The position numbers and the translations under genes were made by a program. Positions 44,836-53,085 of a DNA stretch of 64,000 nt are shown piece by piece; the first letter of the stretch is position 1; the number at the start of each line of letters is the position of its first letter. The stretch is taken from assembly GCF_002157685.2 (NCBI RefSeq), contig NZ_AP026738.1, positions 2,294,001 through 2,358,000 of the forward strand, in the 5' to 3' direction. Source of the DNA: Comamonas thiooxydans. GTDB lineage: Bacteria; Pseudomonadota; Gammaproteobacteria; Burkholderiales; Burkholderiaceae_C. The notes beneath the pieces were generated by a model that worked only from the letters and a program-made list of their open reading frames with translations, did no database searches and had not been told where the DNA came from.

Positions 44836-44989
44836 GTGGGGGGCCACCGATGATCATCTGATAAAACCAGATCGCAAAGCCGTAAGACGCAATCAGTACA
44901 ACGGCCAATATAGGTGCCATAACAACTGCGAGAAATGCGAAGCTGCGCAACTCCTCGGTACGAGTCGATTCAGGCTGAGGTTCTGTCAT
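44828..44989 (-). CDS. napE: NapE membrane protein
   Basis: 53 residues: a short polar N terminus, then one helix (FLAVVMAPILAVVLIASYGFA) and the family-typical end WFYQMIIGGPP. It is often first in nap operons of alpha- and betaproteobacteria; role unclear. A run of five G six to seven nt before the ATG at 44989 is a good ribosome site. Confidence 0.9.
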   Translation of the reverse strand: MTEPQPESTRTEELRSFAFLAVVMAPILAVVLIASYGFAIWFYQMIIGGPPHA

Positions 44990-45109
44990 TAGCAATCCCC
45001 CTTGGCTTGGATGCCTGGGCATCCATGATTTGGCGATAGAGATCCGATAACGAACTTTGCCACGAGATTACCTACAAAATTGACTTGCAACAAGGTTCTT
45101 CTTGATTCG

Positions 45110-45123
45110 TTGCTTTGCATCAA
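45110..45123 (-). promoter_or_regulatory. FNR-like box for nap-ccm
   Basis: TTGCT-TTGC-ATCAA matches the FNR consensus TTGAT-N4-ATCAA at 9 of 10 positions and lies 121 bp upstream of the napE start, a normal distance for a class II site plus leader. Oxygen-responsive control is inferred. Confidence 0.5.
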
Positions 45124-45565
45124 TTCCTTCATCAAGATTTCATTGAGTGAATTGACATTCAAGTAAATGCCTCGGGCGTTGACTAAATAGCCGGTGGAAT
45201 CAGGCGGGGCTTGGATCAGCCCTCTGCAAACTGAATTCGCACCTCAATCTCGCACTGATCCGTTGAAGTTGAGGCGTGAAATCCGGCCTGAAACCGATAG
45301 CCGCCGCCTGCTGCTTGCTTGAAAACCGTCACTGGATCACCTGACCCGCGTCGAGAGGTAATCGGGGTATCGTGCGGCCGTAGTCAATGATGGCAATCAG
45401 CGGGAGAAAGCCAGTCCTGCACAAGAGATTGCTGCAGATCGTGGATTTGGTGGTTCAAGAGAGCGCAGGATCTCGCGGCATTCAAGACGCGCTCCTCTCG
45501 GCCAGACAGGAAGCGATAACGAGGCTCATGCGAGCTCAACCTGGATTTGTGCAAACTCAAAGCAT

Positions 45566-45659
45566 CACCGTGCCGAACACGGTGCGCATCGAACCAAAAA
45601 GCGCTCCACAAAAGCGCTTTATAGGAGCAAAAGGATTCAGGTGCAGAGCTCTGCACCTG
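45566..45659. repeat. three tandem inverted repeats, one a perfect 22-bp palindrome
   Basis: Hairpins are at 45566-45584 (7-bp arms, 5-nt loop), 45598-45620 (8-bp arms, 7-nt loop) and 45638-45659 (22-bp perfect palindrome, no spacer). They lie 80-175 bp past the last gene of the sulfonation operon on the minus strand and may form its terminator region. Confidence 0.7.
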
Positions 45660-45739
45660 CTCGTCCGTCAGCCTGCATTGGACTGTCCCTAGGCATGTCT
45701 ACCTTCTAAGGGAAAGTCCAATAGCAGTCTTTATGTTGC

Positions 45740-46204
45740 TTATAAGTTGCTCGTAATAGGTCGCGATGTGATGCGACAACCACTGCTCAGAGGCTCAATC
45801 ATCTCCAGCAGCCGCTTGTAGCCCGTGCGCTGCACCCGCCACCGACCGGCGACCCTGGTATAGCAGTCCTCGTATAGCGCACTGCCGGTGAGTATGGTCT
45901 GCTCATCCAGATTGATGAACAGATCATTGAGGTACCAGATGCCGGTGGCCGTGTCACCGTTGACCTTGATTTCCGGTGTATGCCCGTTGTGCATACCAAA
46001 GCGCCGATGGGTGAAGGCATTGCGGTAGAAGTTCATGGCTTCATCGATGCCATTGATCTCATACTGGTAAGTCGGGCTGTCGAAGCGGATATGGACAGCA
46101 TCGGCCAGAACGGTTTTCAGAAGCTCCAGGTTGCAGGTGTCGATGCCGCGAAAGTAGCGCGCCTTGAGCTGTTTGATTTCCTCAATATCCAGAAGAGTTT
46201 GCAT
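45740..46204 (-). CDS. SnoaL-like protein, copy 2
   Basis: 154 residues. It is a SnoaL/NTF2-like fold, opening LDIEEIKQLKARYFRGIDTC, with MHNGHTPEIKVNGDTATGIW and TGYKRLLEMIEPLSSG. These blocks are shared with the copy at 47545-48000, so the two are clear paralogues. NTF2-like proteins act as isomerases, hydratases or cyclases, or as ligand binders; the pocket Asp/His residues (Asp near 22, His near 77) could be catalytic. CGGAG lies before the ATG. Last gene of the operon. Confidence 0.85.
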   Translation of the reverse strand: MQTLLDIEEIKQLKARYFRGIDTCNLELLKTVLADAVHIRFDSPTYQYEINGIDEAMNFYRNAFTHRRFGMHNGHTPEIKVNGDTATGIWYLNDLFINLDEQTILTGSALYEDCYTRVAGRWRVQRTGYKRLLEMIEPLSSGCRITSRPITSNL

Positions 46205-46222
46205 GCTGTTCTCCGCTGGAAT

Positions 46223-47017
46223 TTAGTGAGGTAGGTAGTGGCCGCCACTGACGTCCAGTTGGGCGCCGGTCACCACGCGCGCATAGTCGCTGGCCAGATA
46301 CAGCGCTGCGGAGGCGCAATCGGCATCGTCGGGAATCTCGTTGCGCAAGGGAATCTGCTGGGCAATTACGTCGACCAGCGATTCCATGGACACCCCCTGG
46401 CGCTTGGCTTCTGCCTGGAAATAGCCTTTGACCGGTGCGCCCCACATCCAGCCGTTGTAGGTGCTGTTGACGCGGATACCGAAGGGCCCCAGGTCTTCTG
46501 CCAGATACTGCACCGCAGTCTTGAGCGCGCCCTTGGAGACGGCGTAACCCGCTTCAAGCTGATTGGGGCGGCGCGTTGCCATGGTGTTGATCATCACAAT
46601 GCTGCCGTCTTTTTGCTTTTTCATCTGCGGCACCACAGCCTGGGTCATGTTCATGGAGCCGTAGAGATTGACTTCCATGACCTTGCGCCAGTCATCCATG
46701 GAGGAGTTGCTCGAAGAGCCCCAGGTCCCATGGGCATAGGCCGAGTTGATCAGCGCATCGATGCGGCCGAACTTGGCAATGGTCAGCTCTGCAAGCCGCT
46801 GGCACTGCTCGGGCTGCGAGATATCGGTGGACACTTTGAGCGTCTCGCTGGAGTGGCCGGCATCGCGAATCGCTTGCTTTGCCTCATCGAGCATGGACTG
46901 TGTACGGGCTGCCAGCACCACGGCCTTGGCCTGATATTCCGCCGCGCGCAGGGCGAGCTTGATGCCCATGCCGGGGCCGATGCCAGAGATGATGATGACT
47001 TTGTCTTTCAGAAGCAT
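46223..47017 (-). CDS. short-chain dehydrogenase/reductase
   Basis: 264 residues. It has a Rossmann fold. The cofactor loop is SGIGPGMGIKLA, different from the usual TGxxxGIG, and seen in a subgroup of SDRs. NSAYAHG replaces NNAG, and catalytic YAVSK (Tyr-x3-Lys) is preceded by a Thr-rich NTMATRRPNQ in place of the usual Ser. It oxidises or reduces a hydroxyl/keto group of an unknown pathway intermediate. The start at 47017 follows AAGGAG by 6 nt. Confidence 0.88.
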   Translation of the reverse strand: MLLKDKVIIISGIGPGMGIKLALRAAEYQAKAVVLAARTQSMLDEAKQAIRDAGHSSETLKVSTDISQPEQCQRLAELTIAKFGRIDALINSAYAHGTWGSSSNSSMDDWRKVMEVNLYGSMNMTQAVVPQMKKQKDGSIVMINTMATRRPNQLEAGYAVSKGALKTAVQYLAEDLGPFGIRVNSTYNGWMWGAPVKGYFQAEAKRQGVSMESLVDVIAQQIPLRNEIPDDADCASAALYLASDYARVVTGAQLDVSGGHYLPH

Positions 47018-47051
47018 ATGGGTCTCCTTGGATATATAGCCTGGGGTTTTC

Positions 47052-47531
47052 TCAGAATGCAGCCCGGGTGCGGGCAAAGTGCAGCTCTTCTGCGCGGTGC
47101 TTGACATCCTCGGCGACCTGGTCAAAGGCGATCTTTACCCAGGCGCCATGCTCGCGCATGATGGTGTCGGCGTTCAGTCCCAGGAACTGGTCGGTCGTGT
47201 AGTAGGTGCAGCGGTTGGCGTCAATCGCCTCTATGTATTGATCCCGACGCGCAGCGTCCTTGTTCTCGGGCACGGGGCGCTGTTCCCAGGACAGCAGTTG
47301 CTCGGGTTCAAACGCAACCAGGTATTCATTGACAGGCCAGACTTCACCCGTCAGCGGATGGCGTGTTTTCATCTCGACCAAGTCATTGAGCTTGAGCCCA
47401 CAGCGGATGTCGGGGCAGAAGCGATTCCAGAGGCGGTAGTTCTCCAGATCGGCCAGCACTTCCCAGACCACGCTGGCGGGGGCATTGATTTCTACCTTGA
47501 TGGAGGTGACGAGGTTGGCAGCTTTGGTCAT
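47052..47531 (-). CDS. SRPBCC (START-like) domain protein
   Basis: 159 residues. The opening TSIKVEINAPASVVWEVLAD and LENYRLWNRFCP are hallmarks of SRPBCC/polyketide-cyclase-2 proteins, which hold hydrophobic ligands in a deep pocket. In this operon it may bind or cyclise the sulfonated molecule or its precursor. It lies 13 bp after the upstream SnoaL-like gene. Confidence 0.82.
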   Translation of the reverse strand: MTKAANLVTSIKVEINAPASVVWEVLADLENYRLWNRFCPDIRCGLKLNDLVEMKTRHPLTGEVWPVNEYLVAFEPEQLLSWEQRPVPENKDAARRDQYIEAIDANRCTYYTTDQFLGLNADTIMREHGAWVKIAFDQVAEDVKHRAEELHFARTRAAF

Positions 47532-47544
47532 TGGAGTGATCGCT

Positions 47545-48000
47545 TCAGTTGATGGGCTTGGAGGTGATCTGCAACTGCTCGCTCAGTGGCTCCACGGTTT
47601 CAAGCAAGGTCTTGTAGCCCGTCTCTGCAATCCACCAGCGGCCGTCGCGCTTGACATAGCGGTCTTCATAGATCGCGCCGCCGTGCATATGTGTCTTCTC
47701 TTCAAGATTGATAAAGACATAGTTCAGATACCAGAGCGCGCTGGCTTCGTCTCCCTTGACCTCGATCTCCGGCGTGTGGCCGTTGTGCATGGCCAGGCGG
47801 GTCTTGGTGAAAGAGGTTTTGTAGAAGTCCAGTGCCTTGTCCAGGCCTTCCAGGTGGAATTCGTAAGCCGGGCTTTTGAAGGCCAGCTTGATGTCTGGCG
47901 TCAGCATGTCCTGCAGCAACTCCAGATTGCAGGTGTCGATGGCGCGAAAGTAGCGCGCCTTGAGCTGCTTTATCAACTCAATGGCTTCCAGGTCCAACAT
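47545..48000 (-). CDS. SnoaL-like protein, copy 1
   Basis: 151 residues, NTF2-like. It shares IKQLKARYFRAIDTCNLELL, AMHNGHTPEIEVKGDEA and TGYKTLLETVEPLSEQLQIT with the copy at 45740-46204. Divergence between the two is enough to suggest different steps or substrates, or a heteromer. CGGAGAC lies 8 nt before the ATG. Confidence 0.85.
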   Translation of the reverse strand: MLDLEAIELIKQLKARYFRAIDTCNLELLQDMLTPDIKLAFKSPAYEFHLEGLDKALDFYKTSFTKTRLAMHNGHTPEIEVKGDEASALWYLNYVFINLEEKTHMHGGAIYEDRYVKRDGRWWIAETGYKTLLETVEPLSEQLQITSKPIN

Positions 48001-48031
48001 GTGTTTTGTCTCCGGTGGTAGTGGGTCAGTC

Positions 48032-48754
48032 TCAAGCGCTGACTTGATAGAAACTGGTGAGAATGCAGTCGAGGCTGCTGAAATCCATGATGGGAGTCAC
48101 AGATTCGGACATGTATTTCTGCCGCTGGCGCAGCAGGTCTTCATCTCCTTGCGTGTCATAGAAGCCGTGAGCACTGCCGATTGCGATATCGGGAAACTGC
48201 TCCTCGACGATGGCGTGGACTTCCGGTGCGTCCTTGGTCAAGCGCCGTACGACCAGGTTTTGCCGGTATCCGAAGATGGATTGCAGCGGGTAGGCATTGC
48301 TGCCATGGCCTTCACGCCAGTGAACCATCCATTCTTCAAAGTCCATGCCGACCGGCTTTCTGAACAGTGCCACCTGGCACATGCCTGGTGTGCGCTTGCC
48401 TAAAGCCACTTCAGCATCAAAACGCGCAATGCGCGCCTTGCGCTCTTCGGCGTAAGGCTCGGACTCGCAAACCAGATAGGCATGCAGGCTTGCCACCTGC
48501 TGCGCGATCAGCGTATGCACCGGGCCCAGCATGGATGCGCTGTCCAGCCACAGACTGATCATTCCATCGAGAGGATGTTGGCTGAAAGTGATGCGCTGGC
48601 TTGCGGCCTTGTCCATGGCGTCATCGACAACCATCACACGAATCCGCGAGGCACCACAGGCTTGCAGGGATCTTTGCAAATCCATCAGCGACTGGCGCCA
48701 ACTTTCTGCCGAATGCTGTGCGGGGCGCCACAGGCTGAACATGATTTTTTCCAT
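48032..48754 (-). CDS. EthD-like domain protein
   Basis: 240 residues. The two halves each look like a ferredoxin-like EthD/dimeric alpha-beta barrel unit; the second has the family-like KPVGMDFEEWMVHWREGHG with His residues. EthD-type proteins accompany oxidations in several catabolic operons, mostly with unknown activity. AGAGGTG lies before the ATG. It sits 11 bp after the sulfotransferase stop. Confidence 0.7.
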   Translation of the reverse strand: MEKIMFSLWRPAQHSAESWRQSLMDLQRSLQACGASRIRVMVVDDAMDKAASQRITFSQHPLDGMISLWLDSASMLGPVHTLIAQQVASLHAYLVCESEPYAEERKARIARFDAEVALGKRTPGMCQVALFRKPVGMDFEEWMVHWREGHGSNAYPLQSIFGYRQNLVVRRLTKDAPEVHAIVEEQFPDIAIGSAHGFYDTQGDEDLLRQRQKYMSESVTPIMDFSSLDCILTSFYQVSA

Positions 48755-48765
48755 GAAAGCACCTC

Positions 48766-49953
48766 TTAGCTTTGGGTTGGCAGATGCCGGGATCGGTACA
48801 GCGCATAGTCGCGTTGCATCTGCTGCTCGCTCAGGCCAAAGGTCTCCAGGCTGTAGTCATGACCCGCACGCTTTTCCCGGCCGTTGCCAGACAGCCATTG
48901 CTGCGCATCGGTGCGGGCTTTCTCGGTGAAGGGCATCTGGGCGAACTGATAGACAGCCTCCAGCACCTCCATGGGCTTGGCCACGGTGTCCGAGAAGTGG
49001 ATATCCAGAAAGCGTCGGCTGTCCTGCTGCTCGCGCACTTGCATGGTGTGGTGAATACCACGCGCCATGCGGCTGTTCCACTGGCGGCCTGCAGAGCTTG
49101 GGTCCGGCTGGTCGCTGTAGATCTGCCACAGCGTATGCGCCATGCTGGCCATGGAGGGGATGGTCTGCGCGGGCTCGCGATGGGTCAGAATGACCTGAGC
49201 CAGGGGAAAGACGGACAGCAGAATTTCCAGCGTGTGCAAATGCTGCGGGGCTTTGAGCAGCCAGCGCTGGCCCTGCGCCTCGCCGCGCTGGCTCTTTTGC
49301 CATTGCAGAAACTGCAGCATCTTCTTGAGCTGCGTATAGACGGGGCGCTGATCCTGCTGATCGAGCCAGGCGGTGTAGCTGGGCACATCGGCGTAAGCGT
49401 CCATGGCGCAGAGAAAGGAATGCTCCATGAGCATGAATTCCTCGTCGCACAGCGTGGCGCTCATGGGGTGGATGGACAGAATCTGGGGAATCGCCTCAAT
49501 CGTCTGCGCCACTTCCGCCTTGGCCATTGCAATGCGGTGGGCGCAGTCCTGCGGGCCTTCGCCGGTCAGTGGCGCGGGGTAGCGAGTCTCCCACCAGGCA
49601 GCAGAGTAAAAGCGCGGGTCCACGGCCAGTGTTCGCTGCAGCATGGTGGTGCCGGTGCGCGGCAAGCCCACGATGACCAATGGGTCTTCGATCTCGATCT
49701 GTGCAATTTCGGGAAAGCGCTGGAGATAGTCCTCCATGAGCAGGCGATTGACCAGCTGGCCCACGAGTCGCTCGCGCATCATGGCAATACCGGTTGCCGA
49801 CAGCTTGGCTTCGGTGTTCAGGGCTTGCGTCAGAACTTCCAGCGCTTGCCGATAGTTGTCGTTGCCAAAATCTTTGAGGCCTGGTGCACGCTCACATGCA
49901 GCTTGCAGCAGTTCTTCGACGTGCAGAGTTTGGGGTGTCACAGGGGCATTCAT
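48766..49953 (-). CDS. PAPS-dependent sulfotransferase family protein
   Basis: 395 residues. The 5'-phosphosulfate loop is GLPRTGTTMLQRTL (starting at residue 96) and the 3'-phosphate region is FPLAQVILTHREPAQTIPSM, as in bacterial sulfotransferase family 3 proteins. It transfers sulfonate from PAPS to an alcohol or phenol of an unknown acceptor. Genes for PAPS synthesis lie just upstream and a PAP phosphatase is divergent, which strongly supports true sulfotransferase activity. The start at 49953 overlaps the DUF1214 stop (ATGA). Confidence 0.88.
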   Translation of the reverse strand: MNAPVTPQTLHVEELLQAACERAPGLKDFGNDNYRQALEVLTQALNTEAKLSATGIAMMRERLVGQLVNRLLMEDYLQRFPEIAQIEIEDPLVIVGLPRTGTTMLQRTLAVDPRFYSAAWWETRYPAPLTGEGPQDCAHRIAMAKAEVAQTIEAIPQILSIHPMSATLCDEEFMLMEHSFLCAMDAYADVPSYTAWLDQQDQRPVYTQLKKMLQFLQWQKSQRGEAQGQRWLLKAPQHLHTLEILLSVFPLAQVILTHREPAQTIPSMASMAHTLWQIYSDQPDPSSAGRQWNSRMARGIHHTMQVREQQDSRRFLDIHFSDTVAKPMEVLEAVYQFAQMPFTEKARTDAQQWLSGNGREKRAGHDYSLETFGLSEQQMQRDYALYRSRHLPTQS

Positions 49954-51059
49954 ACAGTCTCCAACAACTGGTCTATCGAGATCACTTTGGTGGTGGGGTG
50001 GCACTGCTCCTTGGCGCCAACCCAGCGCAGGCACATGGTTCCCTGGCGTACGCCGGCGGTCTGCAGCCAGTTGGCAATGCCAGGGTCTTTTTCGCTCAGC
50101 ACCAGAGTGACGCCGCCGTTTTCGTCGTACTGGGCCTGGTGCTTGTTGATGCAGATCTGGTGGTAGCGGTAGTCCAGAGACTCCAGCCAGTAGTTATTGA
50201 TCTGCAGATTCCAGAACGAGCATTCCGGCACCTTGTCGATATGAATGACCAGGGCCTGGTCCTCGCGCAGTTCCCAATGCGAGTGGTAGTAGAAGATATT
50301 GGGGTCGCCGCCAACGGACTGGCAGTAGGCCTGGTCCGCAGGGGGCAGCTGGTTGCTATGAGGAAGATAGCTTTGAGCCCAGTCTGCAAAAAGCTTGGCG
50401 GTGTTTTCGACAAAGGATGTCACGCGCTGCAGCGACTGCGCCAGCACCTGTGGGTCCAGCGGGCCGGGGGTGTCCGTGGTGCCAATGCGCTCGATGGCGA
50501 GCTTGGCGGGCACTTCGCTTTTGCGATCCATGAAGGTCTGGCGCACCAGCAGCGACACCGAGGCATCTTCCATGGGCAGCCAGTTACCCGGCTGCGGGTC
50601 ACGGCTGACGATGAGTTCGAAGTCGCCGTTCTCGTCAGTCTTGAGTTGTGTGGCGTCGATAAACCCGGTGACGACCATCCGGCCATCGGTTTCATAGCCG
50701 CCTTTTTGCGTGCAAAAGCTCAGGTACGAAACGGTGCCTCGGTTGCCATGAATGCGGTATTTCATGGAACCGTTGAGGCGCGAGTATTCGTAGATGTTGT
50801 CCGGGTTGTCCGCGCCAATCTTGGCGGTTTCGTGCGAGGTCTTGAAGAAGCTGGGAAACGCCGGGTCGGCGAATTCCACATGCATCTCCAGTGCGATCCG
50901 CAGCAGTCGGGTCAGATAGCGATAGCCTTCTGCCCGCGTTGCGGGGTCGGCAGGGGTTTCGGGACGCAGAATCTGCTGGCCGCAGCGTTTGAGGTGATCG
51001 CAGAACTGCGACCAGGTTTCGCCGCTAAGCAGTTGTTCATTAATGGTTTGGGTATCCAT
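49950..51059 (-). CDS. DUF1214 domain protein
   Basis: 369 residues, without signal peptide. The C-terminal half matches DUF1214: LPHSNQLPPADQAY, FYYHSHWELREDQALVIH, FWNLQINNYWLES, GGVTLVLSEKDPG and NWLQTAGVRQGTMCLRW. Function of the domain is unknown; it often occurs beside sulfotransferase or catabolic genes. AAAGAAAG precedes the ATG at 51059. The 112 bp separating it from cysNC contain a hairpin. Confidence 0.82.
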   Translation of the reverse strand: MDTQTINEQLLSGETWSQFCDHLKRCGQQILRPETPADPATRAEGYRYLTRLLRIALEMHVEFADPAFPSFFKTSHETAKIGADNPDNIYEYSRLNGSMKYRIHGNRGTVSYLSFCTQKGGYETDGRMVVTGFIDATQLKTDENGDFELIVSRDPQPGNWLPMEDASVSLLVRQTFMDRKSEVPAKLAIERIGTTDTPGPLDPQVLAQSLQRVTSFVENTAKLFADWAQSYLPHSNQLPPADQAYCQSVGGDPNIFYYHSHWELREDQALVIHIDKVPECSFWNLQINNYWLESLDYRYHQICINKHQAQYDENGGVTLVLSEKDPGIANWLQTAGVRQGTMCLRWVGAKEQCHPTTKVISIDQLLETV

Positions 51060-51129
51060 GATCTGGCTTTCTTTGAGTGCCGCGCATTGCCAGGTGGTGG
51101 CTGTGTGCGGTGGGTGAAAGAAGAAAGAG

Positions 51130-51153
51130 GGCGTTGCAAAGACTGGCAACGCC
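51130..51153 (-). terminator. hairpin between cysNC and the DUF1214 gene
   Basis: Perfect 8-bp arms (51130-51137 and 51146-51153) are followed on the minus strand by a pyrimidine-rich tract with several T triplets. It may be a leaky terminator that lowers expression of the downstream genes relative to cysDNC. Confidence 0.5.
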
Positions 51154-51171
51154 ACCGTTCATCCAGTTGCT

Positions 51172-53085
51172 TTAGTCTTCCGCGGCGATGATTTCGCGGG
51201 CCACCAGTTCGGCGATGATCTTGTCTACCGCCTCTTGCGCAGTCATCGCGGGGGTGGAGATATGAATGTCCGGAGACTCCGGCACTTCAAACGGTGAGTC
51301 GATCCCCGTGAAGTTCTTCAGTTCGCCACGGCGCACTTTCTTGTAGAGGCCCTTGGGGTCACGCTCTTCGGCAACGGAAAGCGGTGTGTCGATGAATACT
51401 TCGAGGAACTCACCATCTTTCACCAGCTTGCGCGCCATTTCGCGTTCTGCCTGGAATGGCGAGATGAAGGCGGTGATGGCAATCAGCCCGGCGTCCACAA
51501 ACAGTTTGCCCACTTCGGCGACGCGACGAATGTTTTCCACGCGGTCTGCGTCGGTGAAGCCAAGGTCGCGATTGAGGCCGTGACGCACGTTGTCGCCGTC
51601 GAGCAGATAGGTATGCCGGCCACGCGCATGCAAACGGGTTTCGAGCAGATTGGCAATGGTGGATTTGCCAGCGCCCGACAGACCGGTAAACCATAGCAAG
51701 GCAGGTTTTTGATGCAGGCGTTCGGAGCGCGCTTCCTGGTTCACATTCACATGCTGCATATGAATGTTCTGCGAGCGACGCAGCGAAAAGTCGATCAGAC
51801 CCGCGCCCACCGTGGCGTTGCTCAGGCGATCGATCAGGATGAAGCTGCCTGTTTCGCGATTGTCCTTGTAGGAATCGAAAGCGATAGGCTGGCTGCTGGA
51901 CAGATTGCAGACGCCGATTTCATTGAGCGCCAACTCCTTGGCGGCCAGATGCTCCAGCGTGTTGACATTGATCTTGTACTTGGGGGCGGCGAAGGTGACG
52001 GGAATCGTCTTGCCGCCGATCTTCATCAGATAGGGGCGGCCACCGAGCATGGGCTGCTCATGCATCCAGATGAGCGTGACCTGGAATTGATCAGCCACAT
52101 CGGAAGGTGTATCCGCAACCGCAATCACATCGCCCCGGCTGCAGTCCACCTCGTCGGCCAAGGTCATGGTAACGGACTGGCCAGCAACCGCCTGCTGCAG
52201 ATCTCCATCCTGGGTAACGATGCGCGCAACCTTGGTCACACGCCCGCTAGGCAGGATGCGGACGCTGTCTCCGGGGTGAACCTGGCCGCTGGCAATGCAG
52301 CCCGCAAAGCCGCGGAAGTCGAGGTTGGGGCGATTGACCCATTGCACAGGCATGCGAAACGGCAGCTTTTGCTGGTGCGCTTCGTCGATTTCCACCGTCT
52401 CCAGATAGCCCATGAGCGTGGTGCCGCGGTACCAGGGCATGTGCTCGCTCTGCTCGGTGATGTTGTCACCACGCAAGGCCGACATGGGGATGGCCGTGAT
52501 GTCTTCTAGGTTGATTTTCTTGGCGAACTCGCGGTAGTCGGCCACGATGTCGTTGAAGATTTTTTCGGAGTAAGCCATCAAGTCCATCTTGTTGACGGCC
52601 AGCACGATTTTGCGGATGCCGATCAGCGATGCCAGATAGCTATGGCGCTTGGATTGAGTCAGCACACCGCGGCGCGCATCGATCATCACCACGGCCACAT
52701 CGGCGGTGGAGGCACCAGTGACCATATTGCGGGTGTACTGCTCATGGCCGGGCGTGTCGGCCACGATGAACTTGCGTTGGTCGGTCGAGAAGAAGCGGTA
52801 GGCCACATCGATGGTGATGCCTTGTTCGCGCTCTGCGGCCAGACCATCGACGAGCAGTGCGAAGTCCAGCTCGCCGCCCTGCGTGCCGACTTTCTTGGAG
52901 TCCGCGACCAGTGCTTCCATCTGGTCTTCAAACAGCATCTTGGATTCGTACAGCAGGCGTCCGATCAGCGTGCTCTTGCCGTCATCAACGCTGCCGCAGG
53001 TGATGAAGCGCAGCAGGCTTTTCTGCTCGTGTGCCTTCAGGTATTTCTCGATATCTTCGGAGATGAGTGCAGATACATGTGACAT
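51172..53085 (-). CDS. cysNC: bifunctional sulfate adenylyltransferase GTPase subunit/APS kinase (CysN-CysC)
   Basis: 637 residues. The N-terminal elongation-factor-like GTPase CysN (1-440) has P-loop [21 protein letters not shown] and NKMDLMAY. The C-terminal APS kinase (about 455-637) has P-loop [22 protein letters not shown] and the FISPF motif. With CysD it makes APS from sulfate and ATP, then phosphorylates it to PAPS. The NodQ-like fusion fits a pathway that needs PAPS for sulfonation. The start overlaps the cysD stop. Confidence 0.96.
   Translation of the reverse strand: MSHVSALISEDIEKYLKAHEQKSLLRFITCGSVDDGKSTLIGRLLYESKMLFEDQMEALVADSKKVGTQGGELDFALLVDGLAAEREQGITIDVAYRFFSTDQRKFIVADTPGHEQYTRNMVTGASTADVAVVMIDARRGVLTQSKRHSYLASLIGIRKIVLAVNKMDLMAYSEKIFNDIVADYREFAKKINLEDITAIPMSALRGDNITEQSEHMPWYRGTTLMGYLETVEIDEAHQQKLPFRMPVQWVNRPNLDFRGFAGCIASGQVHPGDSVRILPSGRVTKVARIVTQDGDLQQAVAGQSVTMTLADEVDCSRGDVIAVADTPSDVADQFQVTLIWMHEQPMLGGRPYLMKIGGKTIPVTFAAPKYKINVNTLEHLAAKELALNEIGVCNLSSSQPIAFDSYKDNRETGSFILIDRLSNATVGAGLIDFSLRRSQNIHMQHVNVNQEARSERLHQKPALLWFTGLSGAGKSTIANLLETRLHARGRHTYLLDGDNVRHGLNRDLGFTDADRVENIRRVAEVGKLFVDAGLIAITAFISPFQAEREMARKLVKDGEFLEVFIDTPLSVAEERDPKGLYKKVRRGELKNFTGIDSPFEVPESPDIHISTPAMTAQEAVDKIIAELVAREIIAAED

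Larger units (their letters stand above)
44990..45739. other. intergenic region upstream of napE
   Basis: 750 bp with no convincing gene. The half next to napE is AT-rich and holds an FNR-like box (45110-45123). The other half has three inverted repeats (45566-45659). A 90-codon minus-strand frame at 45384-45656 has no family features or ribosome site. Confidence 0.55.

Noticed and set aside
45384..45656. 90-codon minus-strand frame between nap and the SnoaL-like gene
   Set aside because: It runs across two hairpins and the perfect palindrome, lacks a ribosome site and shows no domain.
48772..51191. Two long + strand frames opposite the sulfotransferase and DUF1214 genes
   Set aside because: Shadow frames of strongly supported minus-strand genes.
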